DNA of 32,517 bases from an uncultured Verrucomicrobiota bacterium. Lineage in GTDB: Bacteria; Verrucomicrobiota; Kiritimatiellia; RFP12; UBA1067. The position numbers and the translations under genes were made by a program. Position 1 is the stretch's first letter. Each line of letters starts with the position of its first letter. The notes under the pieces were generated by a model. That model was not told where the DNA came from, did not search any database, and saw nothing but the letters and a program-made list of their open reading frames with translations. This document shows, one piece after another, positions 6,407-13,899 of the stretch. The stretch spans positions 1-32,517 of the forward strand of contig CAMZEN010000030.1 of assembly GCA_947305775.1 (NCBI GenBank), read 5' to 3'.

Positions 6407-7639
6407 ATGAATAAACTGTTTTTGACCATTGTCGGTGCGGTCTACGCCGTCGTCGCGAGCGCAGCAACATTGCCTGATTGGGCGATTGGCACGTTCAAGG
6501 GGTCTGTCGAGAATTGGTGCGAGGTGTACGACGATCCTTACGACATAGGACCGTGGTACGGCACGGCAAACTTGACGGTCGCCGCAAACGGAAAATTGAC
6601 TGGAGAAATGCGTTTTGGTGCGCTGAAGTGTACGCCTTTGAACAAGTACAGCATTCAATCCATTGGAGATGGCGAGGTGCACATCGTCGCGAAGTTCAAG
6701 TTCTACGAACCAGGCGAACTCAACGAGCAAGGCTTTGCCGACATCTACATCCGCAAGGATTCCGCCGGAAAGGTTACGCTGGAATATACGGATGCCGATC
6801 AACTAGGAGATGGTGATGAGTATTGTCCAATAGAGGGGACGCTTGCCAAGACCGCCTCAGCCATTGTCATTCCCGATGTCTGGAAAAAGGCGAGGACGCT
6901 GACGGGCGTGGCATACGGGCCATGGACGACAGAAAAGATATTCGGTACGGTCACAATCAAGTGCGGCAAGGCGAATGCAAAGACAGGGCAGGCCAAGGTT
7001 TCAATGATAATAACGCCGCTCTCCGGCAAAAAGAGATCCTATAAGGCACAGACCATTGATGTCACAGAGGGAGACGTCGGTTTGGAGTGGAATGGTGCGG
7101 TCTTCGGGATCTCGGAGGATGGCACATTTGATGGAGCGATCGATTGGGATGGCGATGGCGAAGAGGAAATTGAAATAGCTAATCGCGATGTGGTCGGCGG
7201 CGCATTGACGAAGGGTGCCACTTTCAATTTCGGCGAACTTTCCTCCGTCAATGATGCGTTGGGCGACGATTTCGTGATTCAATACGGTTACACGACATCT
7301 AACGAGGATGTGGAACTTTATGCACCGCTCGCCGTCACGATGGCGGGAAAGAAGTGGAATATCGCCAAGGCGGCGACAATGCGCTACAAGAAGTGCCCTG
7401 CCAACGCCACCTGTATTGGAGACTGGACGATTGATGCGACGAAAGGAAAGACGAACATCCCAGGCCTTCGTCTGACCTACAATCCCAAGACAGGTGTCTT
7501 CAAAGGCAGCTTCAAGCTTTATACGTTCTTTGGCAAGAAATACACCGCAAACGTTGCGGGAATGGTGGTGGACGGCATAGGCTACGGACAGGCGACAATC
7601 AAGAAACCCGCCGTCACTTGGAGTGTCAGTGTCGAATAA
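6407..7639 (+). CDS. Secreted beta-rich protein of unknown family
   Basis: 410 aa from the ATG at 6407 (AAAGGA 9 nt upstream), beginning with a clear signal peptide (MNKLFLTIVGAVYAVVASA, cleavage before ATLPDW). I do not recognise a named family. The mature protein is rich in Gly, Thr and aromatic residues in alternating strand patterns, with recurrent elements of the form G-[TS]-F-K-G and LTVAANGKLTG. Examples are WAIGTFKGSVENW near the N-terminus, DGTFDGAIDWDGDGEEE in the middle and NPKTGVFKGSFKLY near the end. It closes with GYGQATIKKPAVTWSVSVE. The modules look like repeated beta-sheet units of a surface or periplasmic protein. The DWDGDGEEE stretch could bind calcium. Confidence 0.6.
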   Translation: MNKLFLTIVGAVYAVVASAATLPDWAIGTFKGSVENWCEVYDDPYDIGPWYGTANLTVAANGKLTGEMRFGALKCTPLNKYSIQSIGDGEVHIVAKFKFYEPGELNEQGFADIYIRKDSAGKVTLEYTDADQLGDGDEYCPIEGTLAKTASAIVIPDVWKKARTLTGVAYGPWTTEKIFGTVTIKCGKANAKTGQAKVSMIITPLSGKKRSYKAQTIDVTEGDVGLEWNGAVFGISEDGTFDGAIDWDGDGEEEIEIANRDVVGGALTKGATFNFGELSSVNDALGDDFVIQYGYTTSNEDVELYAPLAVTMAGKKWNIAKAATMRYKKCPANATCIGDWTIDATKGKTNIPGLRLTYNPKTGVFKGSFKLYTFFGKKYTANVAGMVVDGIGYGQATIKKPAVTWSVSVE

Positions 7640-7688
7640 GTGTTGCGCCTTACTCACGGGATTCGACCTAACCGATCCCATGCAACAC
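7640..7688. other. Stem-loop between 6407 gene and ABC gene
   Basis: GTGTTGC (7640-7646) pairs with GCAACAC (7682-7688), and inside it GGGAT pairs with ATCCC. There is no T run, so this is a weak terminator or a structured leader. It lies immediately after the stop of the upstream gene. Confidence 0.35.
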
Positions 7689-7725
7689 CGCATCCAGAAC
7701 ACGGTTTCTTGAGACCATCAAGTCA

Positions 7726-8883
7726 ATGTCCCTGAAAGACGTTATGTCAATGCGACGAAACAAACTGATGCGCGGCGATTTGCCAAAGCCCGGCGAAGTT
7801 CTGGCGCTGCGGGAGGATCGGGCGCGGCCGCTTTTCGACAAGTGGCTGCGCGACGAGAATCTTTCCGGCAAGATCGCGGCGCTTTCGTTTGCGCAACATT
7901 CGGCCATGGTGCAGCAGGTGGGGTGGCTTCAGGCGCGATGGCATGAAGACGGCGAACTTACGGTTTCGCAGTTCCTTTCGTTCGACTCGGTCTGGGAGGT
8001 GAATCCTTTCGAGGTTGGCGCGAGGCGTCCGATGACCCGCAAGGCTTTTGCGCAGTTGCGCGAGCGGACTTTGCGGCTCCTTGATCTGCGCCGCTTGGCG
8101 AAACGCGCTTTCATTGCGCTTTCCAACGGCGAGATGCGCCGCGTTTTGCTGGCGCGCGCCTTGCTGAAGGCTCCCGAAATACTCATCCTCGACGACCCTG
8201 CCGCCGGACTTGACCCCGTTCAGCGCGAGAAGCTGAAGGATATAATCCTTGCGCTTTGCCGCAGGGGCATGGCAGTCGCGATGAGCTACCGCCATCCCGA
8301 CGAAGTCCCGGGCGCGGATCCCGCAAAGCCGCGTGTCGCGCCGCTTCCCGCCATGCGCAATGGCGGCGCGTCGTCCGTGTCTCGTCCGGTGGTCGAAATC
8401 TCCAACCTGACGCTGATGCTTGGCGGATGCAAGCTGTTCGACGGCTTTTCATGGACGGTGCGCGAGGGGGAAAGATGGGTGCTGCGCGGCGAAAACGGCA
8501 GCGGCAAGTCGACGCTCCTTTCTCTGATAAGCGGCGACAATCCCTTTGCCTACGCCTGCGACATCAAGGTGTTCGGCAAGGTCCGCGGGAAGGGCGTTGC
8601 CCTTGCCGATGTGCGGCGGCGAATCGGGATGGCCGGAGCAGAAATGCAGGCGTATCTCGGCAAACCGCCGATGGAGCTACTTGATGAAGCGCTCACGTCC
8701 GGACACGACCTGCTGCTCCTTGACGAGCCTTTCATGAACATGTCCGAGCGCGAGCGCGTTTTGGCCAAGCGCAAGCTTTCCGAATATCTGCGGGGCAACC
8801 CCAAAGTCGCCGCCATCCTCGTCTCGCATCGCCAGGACGACATTCCGCCGCCGTTTGACTTGGTGATGGAATTCAAAATATGA
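7726..8883 (+). CDS. Degenerate ModF-like tandem ABC ATPase
   Basis: 385-aa protein with two ABC ATPase halves, arranged as in ModF/PhrA-type soluble ATPases (E. coli ModF is about 490 aa). The first half keeps the signature (ALSNGEMRR, 131-139), Walker B (ILILDDP, 152-158, with Asp in place of the catalytic Glu), the D-loop AGLDP and His190. It has no Walker A: GEVLALREDRARP stands where GxxGxGKST should be. The second half keeps Walker A (GENGSGKST, 255-263), Walker B (LLLLDEP, 329-335) and the H-loop SH368. It lacks the signature, with about 60-70 residues missing after IGMAGAEMQ. One composite ATP site could still form. No good ribosome site is seen at 7726, so it may be decaying. Confidence 0.7.
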   Translation: MSLKDVMSMRRNKLMRGDLPKPGEVLALREDRARPLFDKWLRDENLSGKIAALSFAQHSAMVQQVGWLQARWHEDGELTVSQFLSFDSVWEVNPFEVGARRPMTRKAFAQLRERTLRLLDLRRLAKRAFIALSNGEMRRVLLARALLKAPEILILDDPAAGLDPVQREKLKDIILALCRRGMAVAMSYRHPDEVPGADPAKPRVAPLPAMRNGGASSVSRPVVEISNLTLMLGGCKLFDGFSWTVREGERWVLRGENGSGKSTLLSLISGDNPFAYACDIKVFGKVRGKGVALADVRRRIGMAGAEMQAYLGKPPMELLDEALTSGHDLLLLDEPFMNMSERERVLAKRKLSEYLRGNPKVAAILVSHRQDDIPPPFDLVMEFKI

Positions 8884-8982
8884 TACGATACATATCATTA
8901 CAATTGTAACCTTTTCGCCGCTCGCGTGTATACAGAGCGTAAAGACGACCTAAACTAAAGATCAACACTAATCAAGGGGTAG

Positions 8983-9285
8983 AACAACGCCATCGCCGAC
9001 AAGCTCGAGGAACTTTGCGGCAGGGTTCACCCGAAGCGGCTCTCGAACGTCTACTATGCGCTTTCCCAGAGCTCGATAGGCGGCAACACCAAGAGCGGCC
9101 TCGAGAAATACGGAATCAAGTCCGACGAACACATCCCCGTCACCTTCACCCTCTCGCGCGACAACGAGACCGGCGCCGTTACGATCAGGTATTCCGAGCC
9201 GAAGGGCCTGCCTGTCAAGTTCAGCTGGACGACGACGATCGACATCGACGGCAACTCCACGACCACTTCGATGGTCATCGAATAA
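8983..9285 (+). pseudogene. 5'-truncated gene remnant of unknown function
   Basis: Directly after an in-frame TAG (8980-8982), a 100-codon frame without any start codon reads NNAIADKLEELCGRVHPKRLSNVYYAL and ends SWTTTIDIDGNSTTTSMVIE before TAA at 9283-9285. Codon use and the coherent protein-like sequence, with a beta-rich C-terminal half, indicate a once-coding region that has lost its 5' end. I do not recognise the family. An internal ATG near the end is too late to be useful. Confidence 0.5.
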
Positions 9286-9458
9286 GTCCAAAGGACATTG
9301 CGGACGCCTTGCCGCTGGCTACCCGGACGCGCCACTTGACAGGCAGAAGGTTTGCGCCGCTTGATGTATTCATGATGCACGTGAAGGTTAAGTAGCATAA
9401 AACAAGACGGTCACGCCGTCCCAAAGAACAGAATGACTGCTTTGTGGGACCATTGCAC

Positions 9459-9489
9459 TTGACTTGGAGTCAACTCCAAGTGGTATAAT
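9459..9489 (+). promoter_or_regulatory. MerR-type promoter/operator of the regulator gene
   Basis: TTGACT (9459-9464) and TATAAT (9484-9489) are separated by 19 bp, the over-long spacer typical of MerR-activated promoters. The inverted repeat ACTTGGAGT/ACTCCAAGT (9462-9470 and 9473-9481, separated by CA) covers the -35 edge and the spacer. A near copy controls the operon at 10402. Confidence 0.85.
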
Positions 9490-9496
9490 GTCAATT

Positions 9497-9961
9497 ATGA
9501 ATAATAAGTCGCAAAAGAAGAATGGCGAAGGATACTCCATTTCACAAATGTGTGAACGGACGGGTTACTCCGCAGATACGCTCCGCTTCTACGAGAAGGC
9601 GGGACTGCTGCCGGGCGTGAAGAGGCGTGGCGGACGGCGCGTTTATAGCGAAGCGAACCTTCTTGCGGTAAAGCTCATCGACTGCCTGAAGAAGACCGGG
9701 ATGCCTCTCGGTGACATTGCGGAATTCATGCGGCTTACGACCATGGGCGACAAGAGCGTCAAGAAGCGTCTTGAGATGATGCGCAAGCGGGAAATCGCGG
9801 CAAAGGCGCAGCTGGCGGAAATCCAGGCAAGCTTGGCGCATATTGAGTTCAAAGTCTGGTACTACGAGACGGCGGCGAAAGAGGGGCTCGCCGTACTTGC
9901 CGATATCGAAGCAGCTCTTGAACGCTACCGCCGCGAAACAGGCCGCGAATTTTCAATCTGA
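9497..9961 (+). CDS. MerR family regulator, AdhR/NmlR-like
   Basis: 154-aa DNA-binding regulator. The HTH domain (YSISQMCERTGYSADTLRFYEKAGLLPGVKR, about residues 13-43) and wing are followed by a long coiled-coil helix (about 85-148). Cys63 in IDCLKKTGMPL aligns with the redox-sensing Cys52 of B. subtilis AdhR (IKCMRNAGLSI), as far as I recall that sequence. The -10 box ends at 9489, so transcription should begin at about 9495-9497 and the ATG at 9497 would be translated leaderless. The ATG at 9488 overlaps the -10 box. It probably autoregulates and activates the FMN reductase and alcohol dehydrogenase operon under aldehyde or thiol stress. Confidence 0.88.
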   Translation: MNNKSQKKNGEGYSISQMCERTGYSADTLRFYEKAGLLPGVKRRGGRRVYSEANLLAVKLIDCLKKTGMPLGDIAEFMRLTTMGDKSVKKRLEMMRKREIAAKAQLAEIQASLAHIEFKVWYYETAAKEGLAVLADIEAALERYRRETGREFSI

Positions 9962-9977
9962 TCAAGGGAACGAAACC

Positions 9978-10203
9978 ATGAACAAAACGGGTGACGCAGA
10001 GCAAGGATGCGCTTAAGAGCAAGACGGTGTGCGTCTTCCAGACGAACGGTGGCGGCGGAATGCAGCGCGTTGGCAAGGAGTTCGCGGAAGTGGTTGGCGA
10101 CGCGGCGAAGGTGCTCCCGCCTAAGGCGTTCAGCGGCTCGTCCGTGCGTCGCGCAACCACCGCGCTGGAAGCCTTTGTCACCGAGAGAATCACGGTAAAG
10201 TAA
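9978..10203 (+). pseudogene. Flavodoxin remnant (3' end, frameshifted start)
   Basis: An ATG at 9978 with AAGGGA upstream gives 12 codons and a stop. In the overlapping frame from GTG 9991 the sequence LKSKTVCVFQTNGGGGMQRVGKEFAEVVGDAAKVLPPKAF matches the last third of flavodoxin proteins (compare GKTVVPFCTHGGGGAGRYF at 2992-3624). The FMN phosphate loop and the 50s loop are missing. It looks like an internal deletion that joined the start codon region to the 3' end out of frame. It lies between the MerR gene and the MerR-controlled operon. Confidence 0.75.
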
Positions 10204-10218
10204 GCAACAGCTTGCTTA
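10201..10218 (+). terminator. Small hairpin after the flavodoxin remnant
   Basis: TAAGCAA (10201-10207) and TTGCTTA (10212-10218) form a 7-bp stem with a CAGC loop that includes the stop codon. No T run follows, so termination is uncertain. Confidence 0.35.
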
Positions 10219-10274
10219 GCCGTGTGGAGAGTATCTAGCGGGACAGACTTAAGACAGTTTTGCTACGCAACACT

Positions 10275-10304
10275 TACCCCCGCACTTTATAAAGTCCGGG
10301 GGTA
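10275..10304. terminator. 30-bp near-perfect palindrome
   Basis: A hairpin with arms of 15 bp and a single mismatch. The outer part is CCCCCG/CGGGGG and the centre ACTTTATAAAGT. It lies 34 bp upstream of the MerR-type -35 at 10338 and is followed by GCTTTAGG. It may be a bidirectional terminator that insulates the next operon, or a protein-binding palindrome. Confidence 0.5.
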
Positions 10305-10337
10305 GCTTTAGGTTCTTCATTTATGCAACAGGCATGC

Positions 10338-10368
10338 TTGACTTGGAGCTGACTCGAAGTGGTATAAT
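10338..10368 (+). promoter_or_regulatory. Second MerR-type promoter/operator
   Basis: TTGACT (10338-10343) and TATAAT (10363-10368) are again separated by exactly 19 bp. The spacer shares the ACTTGGAG and AAGTGGTATAAT ends with the promoter at 9459-9489, with changes in the centre and one half (ACTCGAAGT). It stands 34 bp before the FMN reductase start. Confidence 0.85.
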
Positions 10369-10401
10369 ATACGGAAATAAGATGTGAAAGGAAGACAACA
10401 A

Positions 10402-10917
10402 ATGAACATTGTAATTCTTCAGGGTTCGCCGAGGGCGAATGGAAACACAGCTTGGATGGCGGAGGAGTATCGCAAGGCCGCAGAAGCCGCCGGACATAAT
10501 GTGGCGCTTGTCGATGTGGCGCATAAGAAGATTGCCGGGTGCCTCGCTTGCGAATACTGCCACGGCAAAGGGAACGGTGCTTGCATCCAGAAGGACGACA
10601 TGCAGGAGATATATCCGCTCTTGGCTGAGGCGGAGGTCCTCGTCCTTGCCGCGCCGATCTACTACTTCACGCTCTCCGCGCAGATTCAGGCGCCGATTCA
10701 GCGCATCTACAACATGAACAAGCCGGGCAGGCTGAAGAAGACGGCGCTTCTCGCGTCTTCGTATTCGCCCGGTGTGTACGATGGCGCAATAGGCGAGTAT
10801 CGCGGCATCATCGGATATTGGGGCGTGGAGGATACTGGCGTCGTCACGGCCAAGATCGACGAGCAGAAGACCGAAGCGACCCGCGCCAAGATTCTCGACC
10901 TCGTCAAGAAGCTCTAA
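10402..10917 (+). CDS. NAD(P)H-dependent FMN reductase, flavodoxin family
   Basis: 171 aa from the ATG at 10402, with AAAGGAAG about 9 nt upstream. The FMN loop is LQGSPRANGNTAWMA. The cysteine cluster GCLACEYCHGKGNGACIQKDDM follows, then VLAAPIYYFTLSAQIQAPIQRIY at the flavin site. This matches the flavodoxin-fold NAD(P)H:FMN oxidoreductases with a CxxC motif. It is the first gene of a predicted five-gene unit controlled by the MerR-type promoter at 10338-10368, and lies 15 nt before the alcohol dehydrogenase. A role in reducing quinones or electrophiles is inferred from this context. Confidence 0.9.
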   Translation: MNIVILQGSPRANGNTAWMAEEYRKAAEAAGHNVALVDVAHKKIAGCLACEYCHGKGNGACIQKDDMQEIYPLLAEAEVLVLAAPIYYFTLSAQIQAPIQRIYNMNKPGRLKKTALLASSYSPGVYDGAIGEYRGIIGYWGVEDTGVVTAKIDEQKTEATRAKILDLVKKL

Positions 10918-10932
10918 GGAAGGAACCCGCAA

Positions 10933-12096
10933 ATGCAGAACTTCGACTACATGACACCTACGCGGCTCATCTTCGGAAAGGGAGCCGTCGATAAGCTCGC
11001 TGACGCGATACGACCCTACGGCAAGCGCGTACTTCTCGCGTATGGCGGCGGCAGCATAAAGAAGAGCGGACTTTACGACAAGGTCAAGGCGCTTCTCGCC
11101 GATTGCGAACTCTTTGAGCTTTCGGGCATCCAGCCCAATCCGAAGTACGATCCGAGCGTGCTTGATGGCGTGAGGATATGCAAGGAGCAGAAGATCGACA
11201 TCGTGCTGGCCGTGGGCGGCGGAAGTGTGCTGGATTGCTGCAAGGCGATTGCCGCCGGTGCGAAGTACGACGGCGACGTGTGGGATCTCGTAATCGGCGC
11301 GAAGCCGACCATGGATGCGCTGCCGGTCGCGGACATCCTTACGCTCGCGGCCACCGGGAGCGAGTACGATTCCTTTGCCGTAATCTCGCGCACTGAGACG
11401 AACGACAAGGTCGGGTATTGCTCGCCGAAGGTATATCCTGTCTTCTCGATACTCGACCCCGAGCTGACATTCACCGTGTCGAAGAAGCAGACGGCCGCCG
11501 GATGTGCCGACGCGATGAACCACGTCATCGAGCAGTATTTCGCCGCCGACACTACGCTACTCAACGACGGCTTCTGCGAATCGATGCTCAAGAGCCTCAT
11601 GGAGAACGCCCGAGCCTGTCTCGCGAATCCCGAGGACTATCGCGCACGCGCCGAGATGATGCTCGCCTGCACCTACGGCTGCAACGGAATCCTCTCGCTC
11701 GGCAACAGTCCGTCCGGCTGGCCCTGCCACGCGATGGAGCACGCCTTGAGCGCCTACTACGACATCACGCACGGCGAGGGGCTCGCGATCATCACGCCGC
11801 CTTGGATGCGCCACATCCTCTCGGAGAAGACTCTTCCGCGATTCGTGAAGTATGGCGTTAACGTGTTCGGTATCGACGCGGCGCTTCCGCCGCGGGAGAT
11901 CGCCGAAAAGGCGATACAGGCGACGCACGACTTCTTCGCATCGATCGGAATCCCGATGACGCTCCGCGCAGTCGGCATCGACGAAAGCCGCATCGACGAG
12001 ATGGCGCACCATGTCGCCGAGACCGCCGGACTCGAAAACGCCTGGGTGCCGCTGACCGAGGCCGACATCGCCGCCATCTTCCGCGCCAGCCTGTAA
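10933..12096 (+). CDS. Iron-containing alcohol dehydrogenase (YqhD/BdhA-like)
   Basis: 387-aa group III alcohol dehydrogenase, expected to reduce aldehydes to alcohols with NAD(P)H in the cytoplasm. The GGGS nucleotide loop is at 95-98. The metal ligands expected in the family are present: D193 and H197 in CADAMNHVIEQ, H266 in CHAMEH and H280 in THGEGLAI. Length and gene order fit the butanol dehydrogenase/YqhD group. It lies 15 nt after the FMN reductase, under the MerR-type promoter. This matches the known pairing of AdhR with an alcohol dehydrogenase in Bacillus and supports a role in aldehyde detoxification. The start at 10933 has AAGGAA upstream. Confidence 0.93.
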   Translation: MQNFDYMTPTRLIFGKGAVDKLADAIRPYGKRVLLAYGGGSIKKSGLYDKVKALLADCELFELSGIQPNPKYDPSVLDGVRICKEQKIDIVLAVGGGSVLDCCKAIAAGAKYDGDVWDLVIGAKPTMDALPVADILTLAATGSEYDSFAVISRTETNDKVGYCSPKVYPVFSILDPELTFTVSKKQTAAGCADAMNHVIEQYFAADTTLLNDGFCESMLKSLMENARACLANPEDYRARAEMMLACTYGCNGILSLGNSPSGWPCHAMEHALSAYYDITHGEGLAIITPPWMRHILSEKTLPRFVKYGVNVFGIDAALPPREIAEKAIQATHDFFASIGIPMTLRAVGIDESRIDEMAHHVAETAGLENAWVPLTEADIAAIFRASL

Positions 12097-12118
12097 GCAG
12101 TAATAATTAGTTGAAGAA

Positions 12119-12598
12119 ATGAATAAAAGCAAGTTCAACCGCGTCTTTGTATCTGTCGCTTTTGCGACGACTTTTGGCGCCGTGGTTGGGTGCGTATCAC
12201 CGTGTGCCGACCCAGCGTTTGCCAAATATGACGATATAAAGGAAGTAAAGGCATTCGAGCTCGCGCGCACGTCGCAAAGTTGGGACGGCGCGGAACTGCC
12301 TGATTACCCCGTAGGCAAGCCGGAGCTTGTCGTGAAGCGCTATATTTTCCCGCCCGATAGCAAGATCGGTTGGCATCACCATCCCGTCATGAATTACGGC
12401 ATTCTGCAACAGGGCGAACTGACGATTATCGGAATTGACGGCACGGAGAAGACGGTTCATGCCGGTGAGGCGGTGGTGGAGATGGTCGGCACCATCCACC
12501 ATGGCGAGAACCGCGGCGACAAGACCGTGGTGCTCGATATGTTCTACATATCGCAGGAGGGAACACCTGTTGCCGTCCAACACCCGGAAGTGGAATGA
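12119..12598 (+). CDS. Cupin-domain lipoprotein
   Basis: 159 aa. The N-terminal 25 residues are a lipoprotein signal (FATTFGAVVGC, Cys25), so the protein is probably anchored in a membrane. A single cupin barrel follows: a metal motif with GWHHHPVMNYGILQQGELTI (H86, H88) and a second motif GEAVVEMVGTIHHGENRG (His127/128). The usual Glu of cupin motif 1 is not obvious. Related small cupins are metal-binding proteins, oxidoreductases or isomerases; the reaction cannot be named. It lies 22 nt after the alcohol dehydrogenase and overlaps the next start by 4 bp (ATGA), so translation is probably coupled. The ribosome site is weak (GAAGAA). Confidence 0.8.
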   Translation: MNKSKFNRVFVSVAFATTFGAVVGCVSPCADPAFAKYDDIKEVKAFELARTSQSWDGAELPDYPVGKPELVVKRYIFPPDSKIGWHHHPVMNYGILQQGELTIIGIDGTEKTVHAGEAVVEMVGTIHHGENRGDKTVVLDMFYISQEGTPVAVQHPEVE

Positions 12599-13173
12599 GG
12601 GTATCCAATAAAACACAAACGGGCAGGATGATGAACGGGAGAACGAATCAGTTTGAGCCAATGGAAACTGCAAGACTTCTAAGCAATCCTTTTACGGGCG
12701 ACGTAGGCGACAAGTGCTTCGGCTGCTCCAAGACGAATTCGCACGGACTCCACCTCGAATTCGCGGAGGACGGCGATTCCGTCTTTTGTCGCTGGAAGCC
12801 GGATGCGCGATTTCAGAGCTGGGATGGCGTATTGCACGGCGGCATAACGACGACCATCCTCGACGAAACAGCAGGGTGGGCGACAATGCGTCGCTTCCAG
12901 CGTTCCGCAATGACGACACGCATTGAGGTTAAGTTCCTCAAGCCTGCCCGCATCGATACTGCGTTTTTCGTGTCGAGGGCGAAATACGTCTGCCAGGTGA
13001 ACGAGAAGATCGCCCGGTTCCATGCGACGCTCGAGGACGCCGACGGCCAAATTTGCGCAGAGGCCGACGCGGACTACTACGTCATGGACGAACAACGCTC
13101 AAAGGCAATGGGCTTCACCTCGTGCGGTCCGGACGATGTGCGCGGCGGAGTGAAAACACATAAAAGCGAGTAG
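12595..13173 (+). CDS. Hot-dog fold thioesterase-like protein (PaaI type)
   Basis: 192 aa, or 181 if the ATG at 12628 (after GGGCAGG) is used. A CFGCSKTNSHGLHLEF segment precedes the hot-dog core, which reads SWDGVLHGGITTTILDETAGWA, the conserved helix region of PaaI/YbgC-like acyl-CoA thioesterases. Then come TRIEVKFLKPARID and ARFHATLEDADGQICAEADADYYV. The CxxC near the N-terminus (KCFGC) could bind metal. Expected to hydrolyse small or aromatic acyl-CoA thioesters in the cytoplasm; the substrate is unknown. The start overlaps the cupin stop and the next gene follows after 6 nt. Confidence 0.83.
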   Translation: MRVSNKTQTGRMMNGRTNQFEPMETARLLSNPFTGDVGDKCFGCSKTNSHGLHLEFAEDGDSVFCRWKPDARFQSWDGVLHGGITTTILDETAGWATMRRFQRSAMTTRIEVKFLKPARIDTAFFVSRAKYVCQVNEKIARFHATLEDADGQICAEADADYYVMDEQRSKAMGFTSCGPDDVRGGVKTHKSE

Positions 13174-13179
13174 ACAGAC

Positions 13180-13752
13180 ATGACAAACAAGGAACTGCGA
13201 GACAGGGGTGAGCTGTATGACGCCAACTACGATCCTGAGCTTGTGCGGCTCATGGACGAGTGCAAGGACAAGTGCTGGGAGTACAACCAGATTAAGCCCA
13301 GTGACTGGGCTGCCAAGGATGCAAAGTTGCGTGAGATAATCGGCAGCGTCGGTGCGGGGGTTCGCGTCCAGGCGCCTTTCTGGTGCGACTACGGCTCCAA
13401 CATAACCTTCGGCGAAAACTTCTACGCAAACCACGGGCTCGTAATTCTCGACGGCGCAAAGGTCGTATTCGGCAAGAACGTGTTTGTCGCCCCGAACTGC
13501 GGCTTTCACACAGCTGGGCATCCGCTCGACGCAGAGCGGCGCAACAAGGGTCTTGAGTATGCGCGCCCCATAACTGTCGGCGACAATGTTTGGTTTGGCG
13601 CGAATGTCGTGGTCCTCCCAGGCGTGACGATTGGCGACGGTGCGGTAATCGGTGCGGGGAGCGTCGTCACCAAGGATGTCCCGCCAAACGTTGTCGCCGT
13701 CGGCAATCCTTGTCGGGTGTTGCGAGAGATCAATCAAGTGAATAAGGATTAA
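13180..13752 (+). CDS. Sugar O-acetyltransferase (maltose/galactoside acetyltransferase family)
   Basis: 190-aa left-handed beta-helix acyltransferase. The N-terminal Mac domain (ELRDRGELYDANYDPELVRLMDECKDKCWEYNQ) and the hexapeptide repeats (ITFGENFYANHG, VVFGKNVFVAPN, ITVGDNVWFGANVVVLPGVTIGDGAVIGAGSVVTKDV) are typical. His114 in TAGHPLD is the expected catalytic base. It transfers acetyl from acetyl-CoA to a sugar hydroxyl and usually works as a trimer. It is the last gene of the unit starting at 10402; the link to aldehyde metabolism is unclear and it may simply be a neighbour. The ribosome site is weak. Confidence 0.93.
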   Translation: MTNKELRDRGELYDANYDPELVRLMDECKDKCWEYNQIKPSDWAAKDAKLREIIGSVGAGVRVQAPFWCDYGSNITFGENFYANHGLVILDGAKVVFGKNVFVAPNCGFHTAGHPLDAERRNKGLEYARPITVGDNVWFGANVVVLPGVTIGDGAVIGAGSVVTKDVPPNVVAVGNPCRVLREINQVNKD

Positions 13753-13760
13753 TCATAAAT

Positions 13761-13883
13761 TTGTGCCTTACCGTGCATCTGCTCGACCGCGCCGAGGTGC
13801 GGCGGCTGTTGGACGAGAACGAAATATTCCAATCGCTCATGGCCGCACCGCTCTGGCGATACTTCTGTGAACGCAAGGACTGA
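13761..13883 (+). pseudogene. 40-codon C-terminal gene remnant
   Basis: In the frame of TTG 13761 / GTG 13773 the sequence reads HLLDRAEVRRLLDENEIFQSL and ends LWRYFCERKD, stopping at 13881-13883. It looks like the helical C-terminus of a larger protein. There is no ribosome site and no recognisable family. It sits in the 147-bp gap before the flavin reductase gene. Confidence 0.35.
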
Positions 13884-13899
13884 CTAGAGGAGAAAGACT

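Noticed and set aside
8884..8982. Possible gene start for the remnant at 8983
   Set aside because: An in-frame TAG stands directly before the frame and no start codon or ribosome site exists, so it is not an intact gene.
9286..9458. Gap before the MerR promoter searched for a gene or small RNA
   Set aside because: No frame with protein-like sequence and no strong hairpin with a T run; nothing can be supported.
10321..11523. Long minus-strand open frame opposite the FMN reductase and alcohol dehydrogenase
   Set aside because: It is the antisense shadow of two clearly recognised genes with conserved motifs; the protein is Arg-rich with no family sequence and no ribosome site.
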